Notes: generated from the sequence alone by a model not told the origin. A stretch of 64,000 nt of DNA from Anaerolineales bacterium (GCA_015075405.1 JABTUK010000003.1:992001-1056000), one strand, 5' to 3'; shown: positions 30,429-39,953, numbered from the stretch's first letter. Program-made: numbers and translations.

Positions 30429-31181
30429 TTACTGCATCACCAGGCCGCCATCCACCGTTAAAACTTGCCCGGTGATAAAAGCAGCCTCATCAGAAGCCAG
30501 AAACAGGACAGCATTTGCTATCTCTTCAACCGTACCCAACCGGCCGAGGGGCGTGTTGGCAATCACGGATTGCATCATCGCTTCTGGTAATACTTCAGTC
30601 AAAGCCGTAGGCACAAACCCCGGCGCAACGGCGTTGACCGTAATGTTCCGCGAACCCACCTCTTTAGCCAGAGATTTGGTAAAACCGATGATCCCCGCTT
30701 TGGAGGCGGCATAATTAGTTTGACCGGCCTGCCCGGCCAAACCCACCACCGAGGTGATGTTGATAATCCGCCCACTGCGCTTTTTCATCATCGGGCGCAT
30801 CACCGCTTTGCAACAGTAGTAGGTGCTGGACAGGTTGGTTTTGAGCACCAGGTCCCAATCTTCGTCCTTCATCGTCATGAGAAGGGTATCGCGGGTGGTA
30901 CCTGCGTTATTTACAAGTATATCTATTTGGCCGTAGGTGTCAACTGTTTCCTTGATCAGGCGTTGCGCCTCACTGCTCTGGCTGACATCCGCCTGGATAG
31001 CTATTGCTTCGCCGCCGGCCCCTTTGACAGCGGCCACCACCTCAGCCGCCCCGTCCGGACTGCTGCGATGATTGACCACCACCTTGGCTCCTTGCTCGGC
31101 TAACGTTTTAACAATGCCCGCCCCAATCCCGCGAGAGCTGCCGGTGACAACTGCTACTTTACCCGATAGATCAAGTTTCAT
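30429..31181 (-). CDS. fabG: 3-oxoacyl-[acyl-carrier-protein] reductase
   Basis: This 250-residue short-chain dehydrogenase reduces 3-oxoacyl-ACP with NADPH during fatty acid elongation. The cofactor motif is VVTGSSRGIGAG, the structural motif VNNAG, and the active site Ser (INITSVVGLAG) plus YAASKAG with Tyr and Lys. The C-terminal TGQVLTVDGGLVMQ is typical of FabG. The start is set at ATG 31181; a TTG three codons earlier is possible. Position beside fabD supports a role in type II fatty acid synthesis rather than a side reaction. Confidence 0.93.
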   Translation of the reverse strand: MKLDLSGKVAVVTGSSRGIGAGIVKTLAEQGAKVVVNHRSSPDGAAEVVAAVKGAGGEAIAIQADVSQSSEAQRLIKETVDTYGQIDILVNNAGTTRDTLLMTMKDEDWDLVLKTNLSSTYYCCKAVMRPMMKKRSGRIINITSVVGLAGQAGQTNYAASKAGIIGFTKSLAKEVGSRNITVNAVAPGFVPTALTEVLPEAMMQSVIANTPLGRLGTVEEIANAVLFLASDEAAFITGQVLTVDGGLVMQ

Positions 31182-31213
31182 AAACGTCAACCGTACGATG
31201 CTGGATAAAAGTA

Positions 31214-31282
31214 AAAGGCTGGAAGGTTGGAAGTTCGGAAGATTGGTAAATCCTTACCAACCTTCCAGCCTTCCAATCTTCC
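31214..31282. repeat. GGCTGGAAGGTTGGAAG word palindrome
   Basis: AAGGCTGGAAGGTTGGAAG and its partner CCTTCCAGCCTTCCAATCTTCC form a hairpin between fabD and fabG. It shares its word with 29714-29780. Confidence 0.8.
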
Positions 31283-31321
31283 TGGATTATTGAGATTAAC
31301 GACTTTGAAAATCAAAACGCA

Positions 31322-32263
31322 TTAGACCGTCAGCAAAGCTGCAATATCGTCGGGTTTGCCGACGGTCTGAACGGCTACATCTTTGCTGATCCGCTTGATT
31401 AAGCCGGCCAGCACATCTTTAGAGCCAATTTCAATGAAACGAGTCACCCCATGCTTGACCATCCACAGCACCGAGTCAGTCCAACGCACCGAAGCGGTAA
31501 GTTGACCTTCCATCTCGGCTCGAATTGCTTGGAGCGAGTCCAGCGGCGCAGCGGTGATGTTAGCCACAATCGGGATTTCCGGCAAGTTCAACGGAGTTTG
31601 GTTGATAGCAGTCCGAAATTCGTCGGCGATCACCCGCATCAGCTCAGAATGAGCGGCAATACTCACCGGCAGCTTGACCGCTCGCCTGGCGCCGGCGGCT
31701 GTGGCTAAGGCAATGCCCCGCTCCACCGCCGCATTGTGCCCCGAAATAACAATCTGGCCGGGCGAGTTGTAATTGGCAACTTGTAGCAGGCCGTTGCCTT
31801 CGGCGGAAACATCCTGGCACAATTTCGCCACCACCTCGTCGTCCAGCTTGAGAATAGCAGCCATTCCGCCGGGGTTCAACTCGCCGGCTTTTTTCATCAG
31901 CCGGCCGCGCTCGCGGACCAGGCGCAGGCCCGCCTCAAAGGTCATCACCCCCGCCGCCACATACGCCGAAAATTCTCCCAGACTATGGCCGGCCACAAAC
32001 GCAGGCTTGACCGCATACCCGGCTGCCCTGAGCGCCTCCAAAGCGGCCATACTGGTCGTAAAAAGAGCCGCCTGGGTATTGATCGTATCATTCAAATCGG
32101 CTTCCGGCCCTTCAAAACAAAGCCTGCTCAGGCCAAAGTCCAGAATCTCATCCGCTTGACGAAAGATCTCGCCGGCGGCTGGATAACTTTCTACCAAGGC
32201 CCGGCCCATCCCTACTTCCTGGGAGCCCTGACCGGGGAAGACAAAGGCAATATTTTCTGTCAT
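31322..32263 (-). CDS. fabD: Malonyl CoA-acyl carrier protein transacylase
   Basis: This 313-residue enzyme transfers malonyl groups from CoA to acyl carrier protein. FPGQGSQEVGMGRAL is the N-terminal signature, and GHSLGEFSAYVAAG holds the catalytic Ser. The His partner sits in SIAAHSELM, and EIGSKDVLAGLIKRI closes the fold. Length and all motifs are normal. It lies upstream of fabG in the same direction. No acyl carrier protein or plsX gene is in the window, so those steps are encoded elsewhere. Confidence 0.95.
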   Translation of the reverse strand: MTENIAFVFPGQGSQEVGMGRALVESYPAAGEIFRQADEILDFGLSRLCFEGPEADLNDTINTQAALFTTSMAALEALRAAGYAVKPAFVAGHSLGEFSAYVAAGVMTFEAGLRLVRERGRLMKKAGELNPGGMAAILKLDDEVVAKLCQDVSAEGNGLLQVANYNSPGQIVISGHNAAVERGIALATAAGARRAVKLPVSIAAHSELMRVIADEFRTAINQTPLNLPEIPIVANITAAPLDSLQAIRAEMEGQLTASVRWTDSVLWMVKHGVTRFIEIGSKDVLAGLIKRISKDVAVQTVGKPDDIAALLTV

Positions 32264-32279
32264 CTTTAGGCAAAATAAG

Positions 32280-32301
32280 GGCCGTGCATTTTGGCACGGC
32301 C
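32280..32301 (-). terminator. Hairpin between rpmF and fabD
   Basis: GGCCGTGC and GCACGGCC pair with a six-base loop. On the - strand it is followed by CCTTATTTTG, only a partial T run, so it may be a weak terminator or attenuator rather than a full stop. Confidence 0.5.
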
Positions 32302-32321
32302 ACCATAATTAGTAGGTGGTA

Positions 32322-32395
32322 GATAGTGGATAGTGGATAATAGATAGTAGAGGGATAATCTTTCTATCTACTATCTTCGATCTACTATCTTCATT
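32322..32395. repeat. TAGATAGTGGATAG word palindrome
   Basis: A run of TGGTAGATAGTGGATAGTGG is followed by TCTATCTACTATCTTCGATC, giving an imperfect hairpin between rpmF and fabD. The word recurs at 55518-55615 and 59150-59240, and one-armed at 16488-16550. Confidence 0.8.
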
Positions 32396-32592
32396 TACTT
32401 CGGTGCGGCGTCCTCCTGAGCAATCACCTGGACCCCATTGTAGGTCCCGCATTTGAGACAAACATGGTGCGACAGATGCAGGGTGTGGCACTGCGGGCAG
32501 GGAACCATTGTTGGCATGTTCAGGCGCAGATAATGCGCCCGCCGGCGGTCGCGCCGGATCCGAGAAACTTTTCGTTTTGGTAATGCACCCAT
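32395..32592 (-). CDS. rpmF: 50S ribosomal protein L32
   Basis: This 65-residue protein is bL32. The basic start GALPKRKVSRIRRDRRRAHY is typical, and two CxxC pairs (CPQC and CLKC) form the zinc site, the form seen in zinc-rich growth. RpmF usually follows yceD directly; here almost 6 kb of exported-protein genes separate the two. Downstream fabD and fabG keep the usual order. The ATG at 32592 has a GGAAGGA site on the - strand. Confidence 0.95.
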   Translation of the reverse strand: MGALPKRKVSRIRRDRRRAHYLRLNMPTMVPCPQCHTLHLSHHVCLKCGTYNGVQVIAQEDAAPK

Positions 32593-32626
32593 AGGTAATA
32601 AAATCCTTCCTGATTCTTGACCTGAG

Positions 32627-33508
32627 TTATTGGCTCATTAAGGTTTGAATTTCACTTTGTGATAAAACGCGGTTATAAACCCGCCACTCATCCAGCAAGC
32701 CGTCAAAGGTTTGGGCTGCTGCTCCGTCACTTAGGTTAGCGCCTAGCATGAACGGAGCCGTTGACTGGAAAACCGTATTATAGCTAACTGCTTTATCAGC
32801 GTCAAGATTGCCGTTCAAATATAGTTTGAGCGCCTGCGCATCGGCGTCGAATACAGCCGCCACGTGATACCAGGTTGAGGTCGAGGTTAAACTAGCTCCG
32901 CCAATAACTGAGTAATCATCAAGATACGCGCCATCCGGTGAGACAATCAGGCGCAGCTTGTTGTCGCTGGTCAATTGAAAGCGGTAAGCCCGATCATTAA
33001 TCCCGGTACCGAAGGCATACTTGGAGGCCAGAATCATGTCGCTGCCGGTGCTCTCTCGCTTGAGCCAACCCACCATGGTAAGGCTGTAATCAAAGTTCAG
33101 GCCAACAGCTTGATCGCTTTCAATCTTGAGATATTGAGTATTGCTGCGCTCAAAATCCGAAGCGTTGCCAATGCGCCCGTTCGTGGTCCAACTGACCCCG
33201 CCGATGTTGGTCAGAATATTGCCGGCCGGTGAGCTATCGGCCCGATTATTGGTATCGGCTTCATTAAGCTGCCAGTAACCGTATAATCCGGTCATTAATG
33301 TCGCCGGCCCGGCCGTTGCGCCGGGCAGAAGAACCGGCTGCGGCTGGGGTGTTGGGGTTATCTGGGTCTGAATCCAGCCGGGTGTACTGGGTGTAGGTAC
33401 AGGTGATTGAAAAACAGGAGCGGCATAACTGGTTAAAACCAAAACAATACCTAGACTACACAGACCTAATGTTACCAATATAATCCATTTAAAATTCACT
33501 TTTTTCAT
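32627..33508 (-). CDS. Exported LamG-type jellyroll protein
   Basis: This 293-residue protein starts with a signal peptide or signal anchor (WIILVTLGLCSLGIVLVLTS). A Pro/Thr/Gln-rich linker (about 33-65) follows, then a concanavalin-like LamG domain from GLYGYWQLNEADTNNRADSS to WRVYNRVLSQSEIQTLM. LamG jellyrolls bind carbohydrates or other surface ligands. The closing DEWRVYNRVLS motif is typical for the bacterial LamGL3 type. It is the last gene of a minus-strand group of four exported proteins and ends 35 bases before rpmF. Confidence 0.88.
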   Translation of the reverse strand: MKKVNFKWIILVTLGLCSLGIVLVLTSYAAPVFQSPVPTPSTPGWIQTQITPTPQPQPVLLPGATAGPATLMTGLYGYWQLNEADTNNRADSSPAGNILTNIGGVSWTTNGRIGNASDFERSNTQYLKIESDQAVGLNFDYSLTMVGWLKRESTGSDMILASKYAFGTGINDRAYRFQLTSDNKLRLIVSPDGAYLDDYSVIGGASLTSTSTWYHVAAVFDADAQALKLYLNGNLDADKAVSYNTVFQSTAPFMLGANLSDGAAAQTFDGLLDEWRVYNRVLSQSEIQTLMSQ

Positions 33509-33518
33509 TTTGCTTTCC

Positions 33519-35466
33519 CTATTGGCTGTTTTTCAAGATGATCGGCAAATATTCATTTATAAAGAAGTCCGCTACACCCACCTGAACCGGGACATTACAA
33601 GTGATAGCCGAAGGGCTGTTATTGCACTGGATAACCGAGGATGAACCGATATTGCAGAATTTGCCGAATGATGGATTGGTCATATTGACGGTAATCAGGC
33701 CAGAGTAAGTCCCTACCCCACCCGGCTTGCTGACAACAACGCCTAACGAACCTATCCCCTGGCCGGAACTATTCGTCGTAATCCAACTTTGATTATCGCT
33801 CACCGTCCAATTGAACGTACCCCCACCATAGTTAATGAGATCCTCTGGGCGAGACCAGGGACCCGGGTCGCTGTTTAACACCAATGCGCCAATACTCCAA
33901 TAGCTTAACCAGGGATGAGGCCAGATCCTCATCCGGCTGCGGATAATCGCCCAATCACCCGTTTGGTTGCTATTTTTAGCCCGCAGCCGGAACTGCCAAT
34001 CCTGGTGATCACTATTACAGTCAATTGGGGAAGAAAAATTAGTGACGGTGGCATCCATATTTTGAAATGCGGGCTGCGCTACCCAACTGTCGGGGAAAGT
34101 AGATTCCCAAATTTCCTTACTCCGCCATTGCAAATCATAACTGGTCGCGTTGCGTCCACTCCAACTAAACCCATAACGGCCGCCAACCAAGTTGTTGTAA
34201 CTCACCACCGCCGGCGGGCGATTCACGCTGGCCTCCGGCGCACCACTCCCACCCGCCCGAGGTACAGATGGTAACCGGAATATCCTGGGGCGGCCAGGGG
34301 AAATTGGCATTGCGACCTTGCCAAACCCCATTACGCCTCAAATCGAAACGGAGCAAGTAGGTATTGCCTTTGATGATAGCAGGGTCATTGGGGATGAAGA
34401 TCTCAAGATTGTTATGATTGTCATTTTGACCTGGCGGAAGAGTTGTTCCACCTGGCCGGCACAACGACATAGCCCGCAAACCCTCACAATTACTACAAGC
34501 AATTGAGCCGTCCTGCCGATAAAGGTGATACCCGACTAAGGTCTGTGGATTTGTCGCGCCCGGACACACATCAACCGGCAAGGAGTTGCCTACATTCTGG
34601 AAATTAATAGCAACATTAGGTAGCTTCTCTCCCTTGCACATAATCAGACCCCCATTGGGCGGAATACCCTCCACCTCAACAATATTGCCGCGATTATCAT
34701 TGGGCGGATCCGGGGTTATGCCGACAAAGTCAACCTCGCTGTAGTAGTGACCTAGAATGCGTCGGTAGTCCCATTTGGGGAAATCCGAGCCTGGGTTTTG
34801 AACCGAACCGTCTTTACCCCAGGCCCATCGCCTTGAACCTTCCTGTCCCATGCCAGGTTTTGGCGAGCCGGAACTAACCGGATCAAACACTTCCTTGAGC
34901 CAAGGATAGGCACCGTTAGCGGTAAACCAGCCTGTTTCAGGTAGATACTCACTACTAATCGCACCAGTACGCATATTTATTGGCCAACCTCGGCTAGCTT
35001 CATAAGTTGAAGCAGTAGGGTGTATCATGATTATGCCATTTGTTTCCTCGGAAGCAATTGTCGAATTGGGATGGGTAGGATTAGATGGGCTGAATCCTTG
35101 TTGACGCCAAGCCTTGGTACAATAGTAGCTTTGCCCCCCAACATTGATAATTTCAGCATTATAAGCACTGATTGTAAAGGTCCGAATAGCAATAGCTCCT
35201 GCCTTGAGCGCCTCAATACCATTAGGTGTATTAGCCCAACTATCACTCCATTCAAATGGTAAAGTCTTTTTGATAAAATCACCTAACGATATTGGAATAT
35301 GGTCAGTACAAGAGTCACTTCCCTCTGAATCTAAGCGATAGTAAATCAACATCGAGTCATTTACAGATTGCAGAGGTATAGCTATCTGGATTGGTGATGC
35401 TTGTGCAGTTCTTAACGAAAGCAGAAATGGTAACAAAACGAGCCAGAGTGCACACAAAGGTCTCAT
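33519..35466 (-). pseudogene. Exported SpoIID/LytB-domain protein with frameshift
   Basis: Two overlapping frames together make one gene. The 5' frame (35466 to about 34260) codes for a signal peptide, a SpoIID/LytB-like domain (GIEALKAGAIAIRTFTISAY is the family helix, with HPTASTYEASRGWP downstream), and a second beta domain. Near 34255, within GGGCGGGTGGGAG on the coding strand, the frame shifts by one base, and the other frame continues (SGAPEASVNRPPAVVSYNN, a fibronectin-like piece, then a BACON-like WTVSDNQSWI region) to 33519. It ends YLPIILKNSQ. Intact length would be about 645 residues. SpoIID domains cut peptidoglycan glycan strands or act as spore-type enzymes; here the role is likely cell-wall or surface related. 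The break may be an assembly error. The first codon overlaps the upstream gene by four bases. Confidence 0.75.
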
Positions 35467-36779
35467 CGTTTTATCCTCAGTTGGTAAAGTGTTGTCTGAC
35501 CTTCACTGGTAGGGTCGGGGTAAAAAGCGCGACCATAAAATAATCTATCGCCGCTGTGGCTGAATATAAAACCTCGATCTACATTATCTACTTCCAAGGG
35601 TATAGCTTGATTACTTTTGACATCAAACAAAAGTAATGTCAGTTCATCCCCTAAGGTAGTGCCAGTTTCTTTCCAACCCACGACTATGGCTTGGCTGTCC
35701 GGTGTCCAAGTTAAGCTGACGATATGCCCCCTTTCTACAAGATAAAGTTGCATAGGAGTTTTGTCTGCTAAATCAGTGAACCATAATTCATCATTTGTAG
35801 CACCATCATTTACTACATAAGCGAGTTGTTTACCATCTGGTGAGAGACTAAATAAACTGGAGATTTGTCGCCCTTTTACATCAGAAATAGTCGTAGTTTG
35901 CCCATCGTATTTGACGACCAGTAAATTCTGACCATCCGCTACCACAACAAACCCATTTGGATGTCCAACAACTTGGGGTTTAATATCAGTGCTTTTACTT
36001 TTAGCTGGTAGGGCAATGCTCACCCGATCTACAGCTTTACCTGTCAAGTCCAACCTATTAATACTATCAGGTTTAATGACGTCAACTTGGTCAGAAGTAG
36101 ACCAATAGTAGCCAAGTAAATCGCTCCAGGGCAGACTTGTTAAAATTATTTCGTCTTTGCCATCCTTAGTAATAATTTTGATTTGAACTTGATCATCTGA
36201 GCGAGCTTCAAATAGGATGTGTTGACCATCCGGCGACCATACTGGGCGTCTACCATACACGTCCAACTTTTCGACCTTAATTGAGTTCAGGTCAACCATC
36301 CATAGTTGGTTAACAATATTACCCCCTTGCTCTGGCAGAAATTTGAGAGATGGTACTATAGCTAGGGTTTGATCATCCGGTGAGATAGCCAATCCACCTA
36401 CTGGCACATCAAAAGCAGCAATTTCACTCTCATTCGGATTAACCGGTGTTGCCGTCGGTGTGGGTGGCGGCGAAGGCAAGGGAGGCGGAGTCCCCACCGG
36501 AAAAATAATCACCGGCGTCCAGGTCGGCTCAGGGGTATCGTCCTTGGGCGGTTCAGCGGGTTGGGTAGCCGGGGCAAGAGTCGCGGTGGCTGTGGTCGTG
36601 GGGAGGGGAGTCGCTTTTACTTCTGTTGTAGGCGCGATGGTTACTTTTGTCTGGGTTGCCTGGGCTACAGGTTGGTCGTTTTCGGAACGGCTGCTCAAAA
36701 ATAGAGCCAGTACTACGCCCAAAATTAAAAGCAGGATTAAGGTTAGAGTGTTGCTGAAGAGATTTTTAATTTTTTTCAT
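35463..36779 (-). CDS. Membrane-anchored WD40/TolB-like beta-propeller protein
   Basis: This 438-residue protein has an N-terminal membrane segment (TLTLILLLILGVVLALFLSS) and a long Thr/Pro-rich linker (about 35-125) that would span the wall. The rest is a beta-propeller with TolB/PD40-type blades: GLAISPDDQTLAIVPSL, GRRPVWSPDGQHILFEARSD, SLFSLSPDGKQLAYVVNDG, and SLTWTPDSQAIVVGWKET. Such proteins act as periplasmic or surface scaffolds. It is joined to the SpoIID gene by a four-base overlap. Function within the cluster is unknown. Confidence 0.88.
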   Translation of the reverse strand: MKKIKNLFSNTLTLILLLILGVVLALFLSSRSENDQPVAQATQTKVTIAPTTEVKATPLPTTTATATLAPATQPAEPPKDDTPEPTWTPVIIFPVGTPPPLPSPPPTPTATPVNPNESEIAAFDVPVGGLAISPDDQTLAIVPSLKFLPEQGGNIVNQLWMVDLNSIKVEKLDVYGRRPVWSPDGQHILFEARSDDQVQIKIITKDGKDEIILTSLPWSDLLGYYWSTSDQVDVIKPDSINRLDLTGKAVDRVSIALPAKSKSTDIKPQVVGHPNGFVVVADGQNLLVVKYDGQTTTISDVKGRQISSLFSLSPDGKQLAYVVNDGATNDELWFTDLADKTPMQLYLVERGHIVSLTWTPDSQAIVVGWKETGTTLGDELTLLLFDVKSNQAIPLEVDNVDRGFIFSHSGDRLFYGRAFYPDPTSEGQTTLYQLRIKR

Positions 36780-36821
36780 CAGGTCATCCTTTCAGTGGGT
36801 GTAGCTCCAGAAAATTTACTT

Positions 36822-38318
36822 TTACTTGTCCAAAATAACCGGCAAGAACATTCGTCGTGTTTCGCCCAACACTGCCCACAGAGTAGCCCAATGGTTGGGC
36901 TGGGCAGTTACAGTATTGGCAGCCGGGTCAACCATGCTACTGGCCTCCTTCACCCATTGGCTGCCGTTCCAATAGTACAAGGCCAACGTGTCTTCAATGG
37001 CCGGGCCATTCTCAGCATCGGTGTATTGCACCAGGATATCGAAGGTTTGGCCGGGGGCCAGTTGGGCGGGTTGGCCGGTGATGTGGTAAATAGCTTCTAA
37101 TTCAAAGGTGTGGCCAATCCCAACCAAATTGCCCATATCCTGATCTTGCCAGAGATGGCGGTAAGTTAGAGCGACCATATCGGTAAAAGCGCCAGCAGGA
37201 AAAGCCAGGTAGGTACCGTGTGATGATAAGTAACCACCATTGGTTGAGACTCCTCCGGTAATCTTATGCCGTAACAAACGTAGAACCAGTAACCCTTTAT
37301 CTTCAGCAGCTACATAAACATAATTATTTTGCGCATCAAGGTCATCAATCCACCAGGTAACATCATTATCGTAAAAACCAATTTCAGTAGGGTTATCTGG
37401 GTGTGAGATATCCACAATATGCAAATCACCTTCTACCAAGAGATAGGCATAACTTCCCTGTATCGTGACATGCCTGGTATCCCCCAGATCAATAGAGCCA
37501 ATCAGCTTGGGGCGACGGGGATTTGCAGCGTCAATGATCGAGAGGCCGCCAAAACCAAACAAGCCATCGGCCAGGTACACTCTGTTTCCTTCTGCCGCCA
37601 CATCGTTGCTCCAAGCCATTAGCCCAGGATGAGAGCCTACTCCGGTCGGCATCGTCGGATCAGAAATATCAGCAATATATAATCCGCTTTGACCTCCGGC
37701 AAGATAGGCTCGATTTCCGGCTGCCGCCACACCGAAAGTTCTATCTGGTGAGTTATAGGAACCAATTAAGATCGGAGCCGCCGGGTTAGCAATATCAAGA
37801 AGATATAACCCTGTTACAAATCGGACAACGTAAGCTGTATGACCCACTACAGCTATATCTTGAGCATAATCGGGAAATCCAGAAAAGGGAAGTGGGTAAG
37901 ACCCTACCTCGCTGAGCGCAGCCGGGTTAGCAACATTGATAAAAAGCACAAAGTCTCCATTAAGTACACCAGCTATATTCCCAATTAAAACGACTTCGCC
38001 CACGCCCCCCATCGTGGGATAAAAACCTGCTTGGGTGGGCCTGGCAGGGGTAGAAATATCAATTAAATGCAAACCATCATCGGCGCTCACATAAGCCATA
38101 TTGCCCATCACCGAAACATTGTTGACCCACCAGGTATCATTAACCGTTCCTCCAATTTGACCGGCCAGTTCTATCATTGGAGGAGGTAATTGAGCAGATG
38201 ATACCTCATCCTTTATCTCCTCATTAGGCCCTTGAGCCAGAACTCCGCGAACACCCCAGGCCAAAACTAACAGTAATACCAACGTTGTGTGGCGAAAAAG
38301 GTTACTAATTTTTTTCAT
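36822..38318 (-). CDS. Exported LVIVD-repeat beta-propeller protein
   Basis: This 498-residue secreted protein has a signal peptide (KISNLFRHTTLVLLLVLAWG) and seven or so LVIVD-type repeats, each of the form HTAYVVRFVTGLYLLDIANP, IGSYNSPDRTFGVAAAGNRA or YLAGGQSGLYIADISDP. LVIVD repeats form surface-exposed propellers. The C-terminal part (GVSTNGGYLSSHGTYLAF, then YYWNGSQWV) is a beta domain, and the protein ends MFLPVILDK, a short tail shared in kind with the SpoIID protein (YLPIILKNSQ). The start at 38318 is preferred because the signal peptide begins there. It is the first gene of the exported-protein group. Confidence 0.88.
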   Translation of the reverse strand: MKKISNLFRHTTLVLLLVLAWGVRGVLAQGPNEEIKDEVSSAQLPPPMIELAGQIGGTVNDTWWVNNVSVMGNMAYVSADDGLHLIDISTPARPTQAGFYPTMGGVGEVVLIGNIAGVLNGDFVLFINVANPAALSEVGSYPLPFSGFPDYAQDIAVVGHTAYVVRFVTGLYLLDIANPAAPILIGSYNSPDRTFGVAAAGNRAYLAGGQSGLYIADISDPTMPTGVGSHPGLMAWSNDVAAEGNRVYLADGLFGFGGLSIIDAANPRRPKLIGSIDLGDTRHVTIQGSYAYLLVEGDLHIVDISHPDNPTEIGFYDNDVTWWIDDLDAQNNYVYVAAEDKGLLVLRLLRHKITGGVSTNGGYLSSHGTYLAFPAGAFTDMVALTYRHLWQDQDMGNLVGIGHTFELEAIYHITGQPAQLAPGQTFDILVQYTDAENGPAIEDTLALYYWNGSQWVKEASSMVDPAANTVTAQPNHWATLWAVLGETRRMFLPVILDK

Positions 38319-38424
38319 GGCAACAATCTCGCTTGTGCATTTTATCACAACTTGGAGAGGATTGTCCAGGGGAAAATCCTTGGAAATCGGTTAGAATTTT
38401 GGCAGCAGGAGCGGCGCTACTAAT

Positions 38425-38459
38425 AAAAAAGGAGTCCAAAGCAAGCTTTGGACTCCTTT
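38425..38459 (-). terminator. Strong terminator downstream of yceD
   Basis: AAAGGAGTCCAAAGC and GCTTTGGACTCCTTT form a perfect 15-bp stem. On the - strand the stem runs into TTTTTTATTA, so it ends the yceD transcript and isolates it from the exported-protein genes. Confidence 0.88.
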
Positions 38460-38483
38460 CAGATAGGCGTGATTTTTAGAGAA

Positions 38484-39050
38484 TTAGTCGTCTCGCAGGG
38501 CTTGCAGATTGGCCCAACGCGGGTCTACTACTTCATCCTGGCAGTTACACGAGCCAACATTGAGGTCTTGCCCGCAGTGGGGGCACAAGCCTTTGCAATC
38601 GGGGCGGCAGTAAAGCAATTCGTCGCTCTCAACCAGAAGCTCCTGCCGCACCACTTCCGATAAATCTAGCATGTGCTGCTCGTCAATCAGGTTGGCTGCT
38701 TCGACTTCGAGTGGCTGGGTAATGACTGTGCCGGTAATAACGTCGAGGGTGGGAAAAAATTCCTCTTCCAACTCAAGCCTGACCGGCCCGGTAAATGAGG
38801 TTAAACAGCGACCACAGCTCTTTTGGATTTTGGTTTCCAGCACACCCGTTGCCAGAATATGTGGCCCGGTCCGCAGAAACCTTACCTGGCCTGTCAGCGG
38901 CGCTACGACCTCTAAATCTTCGTCGTCAAAGTCTTTAGCCAGGTCTGCCTCGACCTCATAATTTCGAACTGCGCCGGTCCCTTCTTTCATCAACTGGGCC
39001 ACATTAAATCTTAGCCCAGGAGAACCCGGCCTCACCCGGTTTTTATGCAT
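38484..39050 (-). CDS. YceD/DUF177 family protein
   Basis: This 188-residue protein belongs to the YceD (DUF177) family, a conserved partner of rpmF that is linked to ribosome or rRNA processing. The SCGRCLTSFTGPVRLELEEE stretch carries the family CxxC, and a second Cys cluster follows (CRPDCKGLCPHCG and CNC), which looks like a metal site. In most bacteria rpmF comes directly after; here a terminator and about 5.9 kb of exported-protein genes lie in between. The Cys-rich C terminus is typical for non-proteobacterial members. Confidence 0.88.
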   Translation of the reverse strand: MHKNRVRPGSPGLRFNVAQLMKEGTGAVRNYEVEADLAKDFDDEDLEVVAPLTGQVRFLRTGPHILATGVLETKIQKSCGRCLTSFTGPVRLELEEEFFPTLDVITGTVITQPLEVEAANLIDEQHMLDLSEVVRQELLVESDELLYCRPDCKGLCPHCGQDLNVGSCNCQDEVVDPRWANLQALRDD

Positions 39051-39446
39051 AAGCCTGAATTATAGGCCAAATTCTTGAAAACTCAAAATCAGGGGGCAGG
39101 GGAACAGAGTCGCAAGGTAGCAGGGTCGCAAAGTCGCAGGGTTACAGGGTGGCAAAACTCATGTGCCACGTTTCACGCATCACCTAGCATTTTGGCTAAC
39201 TTCCGCAACTAGCTACTCAACGTCGTTAAATTAAGCATCCTGAGTAGCGCGGAACGAAGTGGAGCGCGTATCGAAGGGTGCGAGTTGGCGACGACTCTCT
39301 CGTGGCGCAGCACCCTTCGATACGGGTCGCTTCGCCCCCCTACTCAGGATGCTGCGTCCTGAGAACTTCCTGAGCTTGTCGAAGGGCTTGTCGAAGGGCT
39401 GCTTGACCTAATAACATTGACTGACTACTGACCTCTGCTTACTTTC
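39051..39446. other. Repeat-filled gap between yceD and the coiled-coil gene
   Basis: No gene is seen. It contains a one-armed GTCGCAAGGTAGCAGG word run (39105-39150), a CACGTTTCACGCATCACC piece (39167-39184), a palindromic element (39235-39352) and a tail of CTTGTCGAAGGG words (39370-39400). Confidence 0.6.
39235..39352. repeat. GCATCCTGAGTAG palindromic element
   Basis: GCATCCTGAGTAG and CTACTCAGGATGC are perfect 13-base terminal inverted repeats; CGTATCGAAGGGTGC and GCACCCTTCGATACG pair inside. No coding capacity. It looks like a small non-autonomous mobile repeat. Confidence 0.82.
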
Positions 39447-39953
39447 CTACCGCTCTTCCTCCAGCACTTCGTTCTGTTCGGGCATTTTTTCTTTATCGGT
39501 GGGACGGGTTTGGGTTTCTCTAACCTGGCGCAGACCGTTACGCACGGTGGTGAGGGTTTTCATGAGCTGCTCTTCCAGCTCGCTCAACTGGTCAATGATA
39601 TACTCATCTGCATCGGCAATAATTTCTTCAGCCTGCCGGTGGGCTTCTGCCTCAATTTCCTGCGCTCGTTCCTGGGCATAGATAACCAACTCATGGTCGT
39701 TGGCCATTAATTTGGCTTTTTCACGGGCCATTTCCAGCAGCCGGTTCGCCTCTTCTTGGGCCTGTAACAGTGTGCGGTCCCGCTCCGCCTCGGTTCGCTT
39801 GGCTAACTTCACCTCTTCGGGGATGGAGATGCGCATCTGGTCAATAATGTCCAAAAAGGCATCTTCCTGCACAATGACATTAGAGGTAAACGGTAAATGA
39901 AAACTCTCCGTTACCAACGACTCAAGTCGGTCTATGAGGTGAAGAATATCCAT
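39447..39953 (-). CDS. Coiled-coil protein of unknown role
   Basis: This 168-residue protein is mostly helical, with long heptad stretches: AERDRTLLQAQEEANRLLEM, AQERAQEIEAEAHRQAEEII and SELEEQLMKTLTTVRNGLRQ. The N terminus (MDILHLIDRLESLVTES) and the segment LDIIDQMRISIPEEVKLA are conserved in a family found beside coaD/recG in Chloroflexota; members are often labelled ATPase or DivIVA-like, but no nucleotide motif is seen. It is upstream of yceD and downstream of coaD, so it is part of a conserved housekeeping order. Function unknown. Confidence 0.78.
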   Translation of the reverse strand: MDILHLIDRLESLVTESFHLPFTSNVIVQEDAFLDIIDQMRISIPEEVKLAKRTEAERDRTLLQAQEEANRLLEMAREKAKLMANDHELVIYAQERAQEIEAEAHRQAEEIIADADEYIIDQLSELEEQLMKTLTTVRNGLRQVRETQTRPTDKEKMPEQNEVLEEER

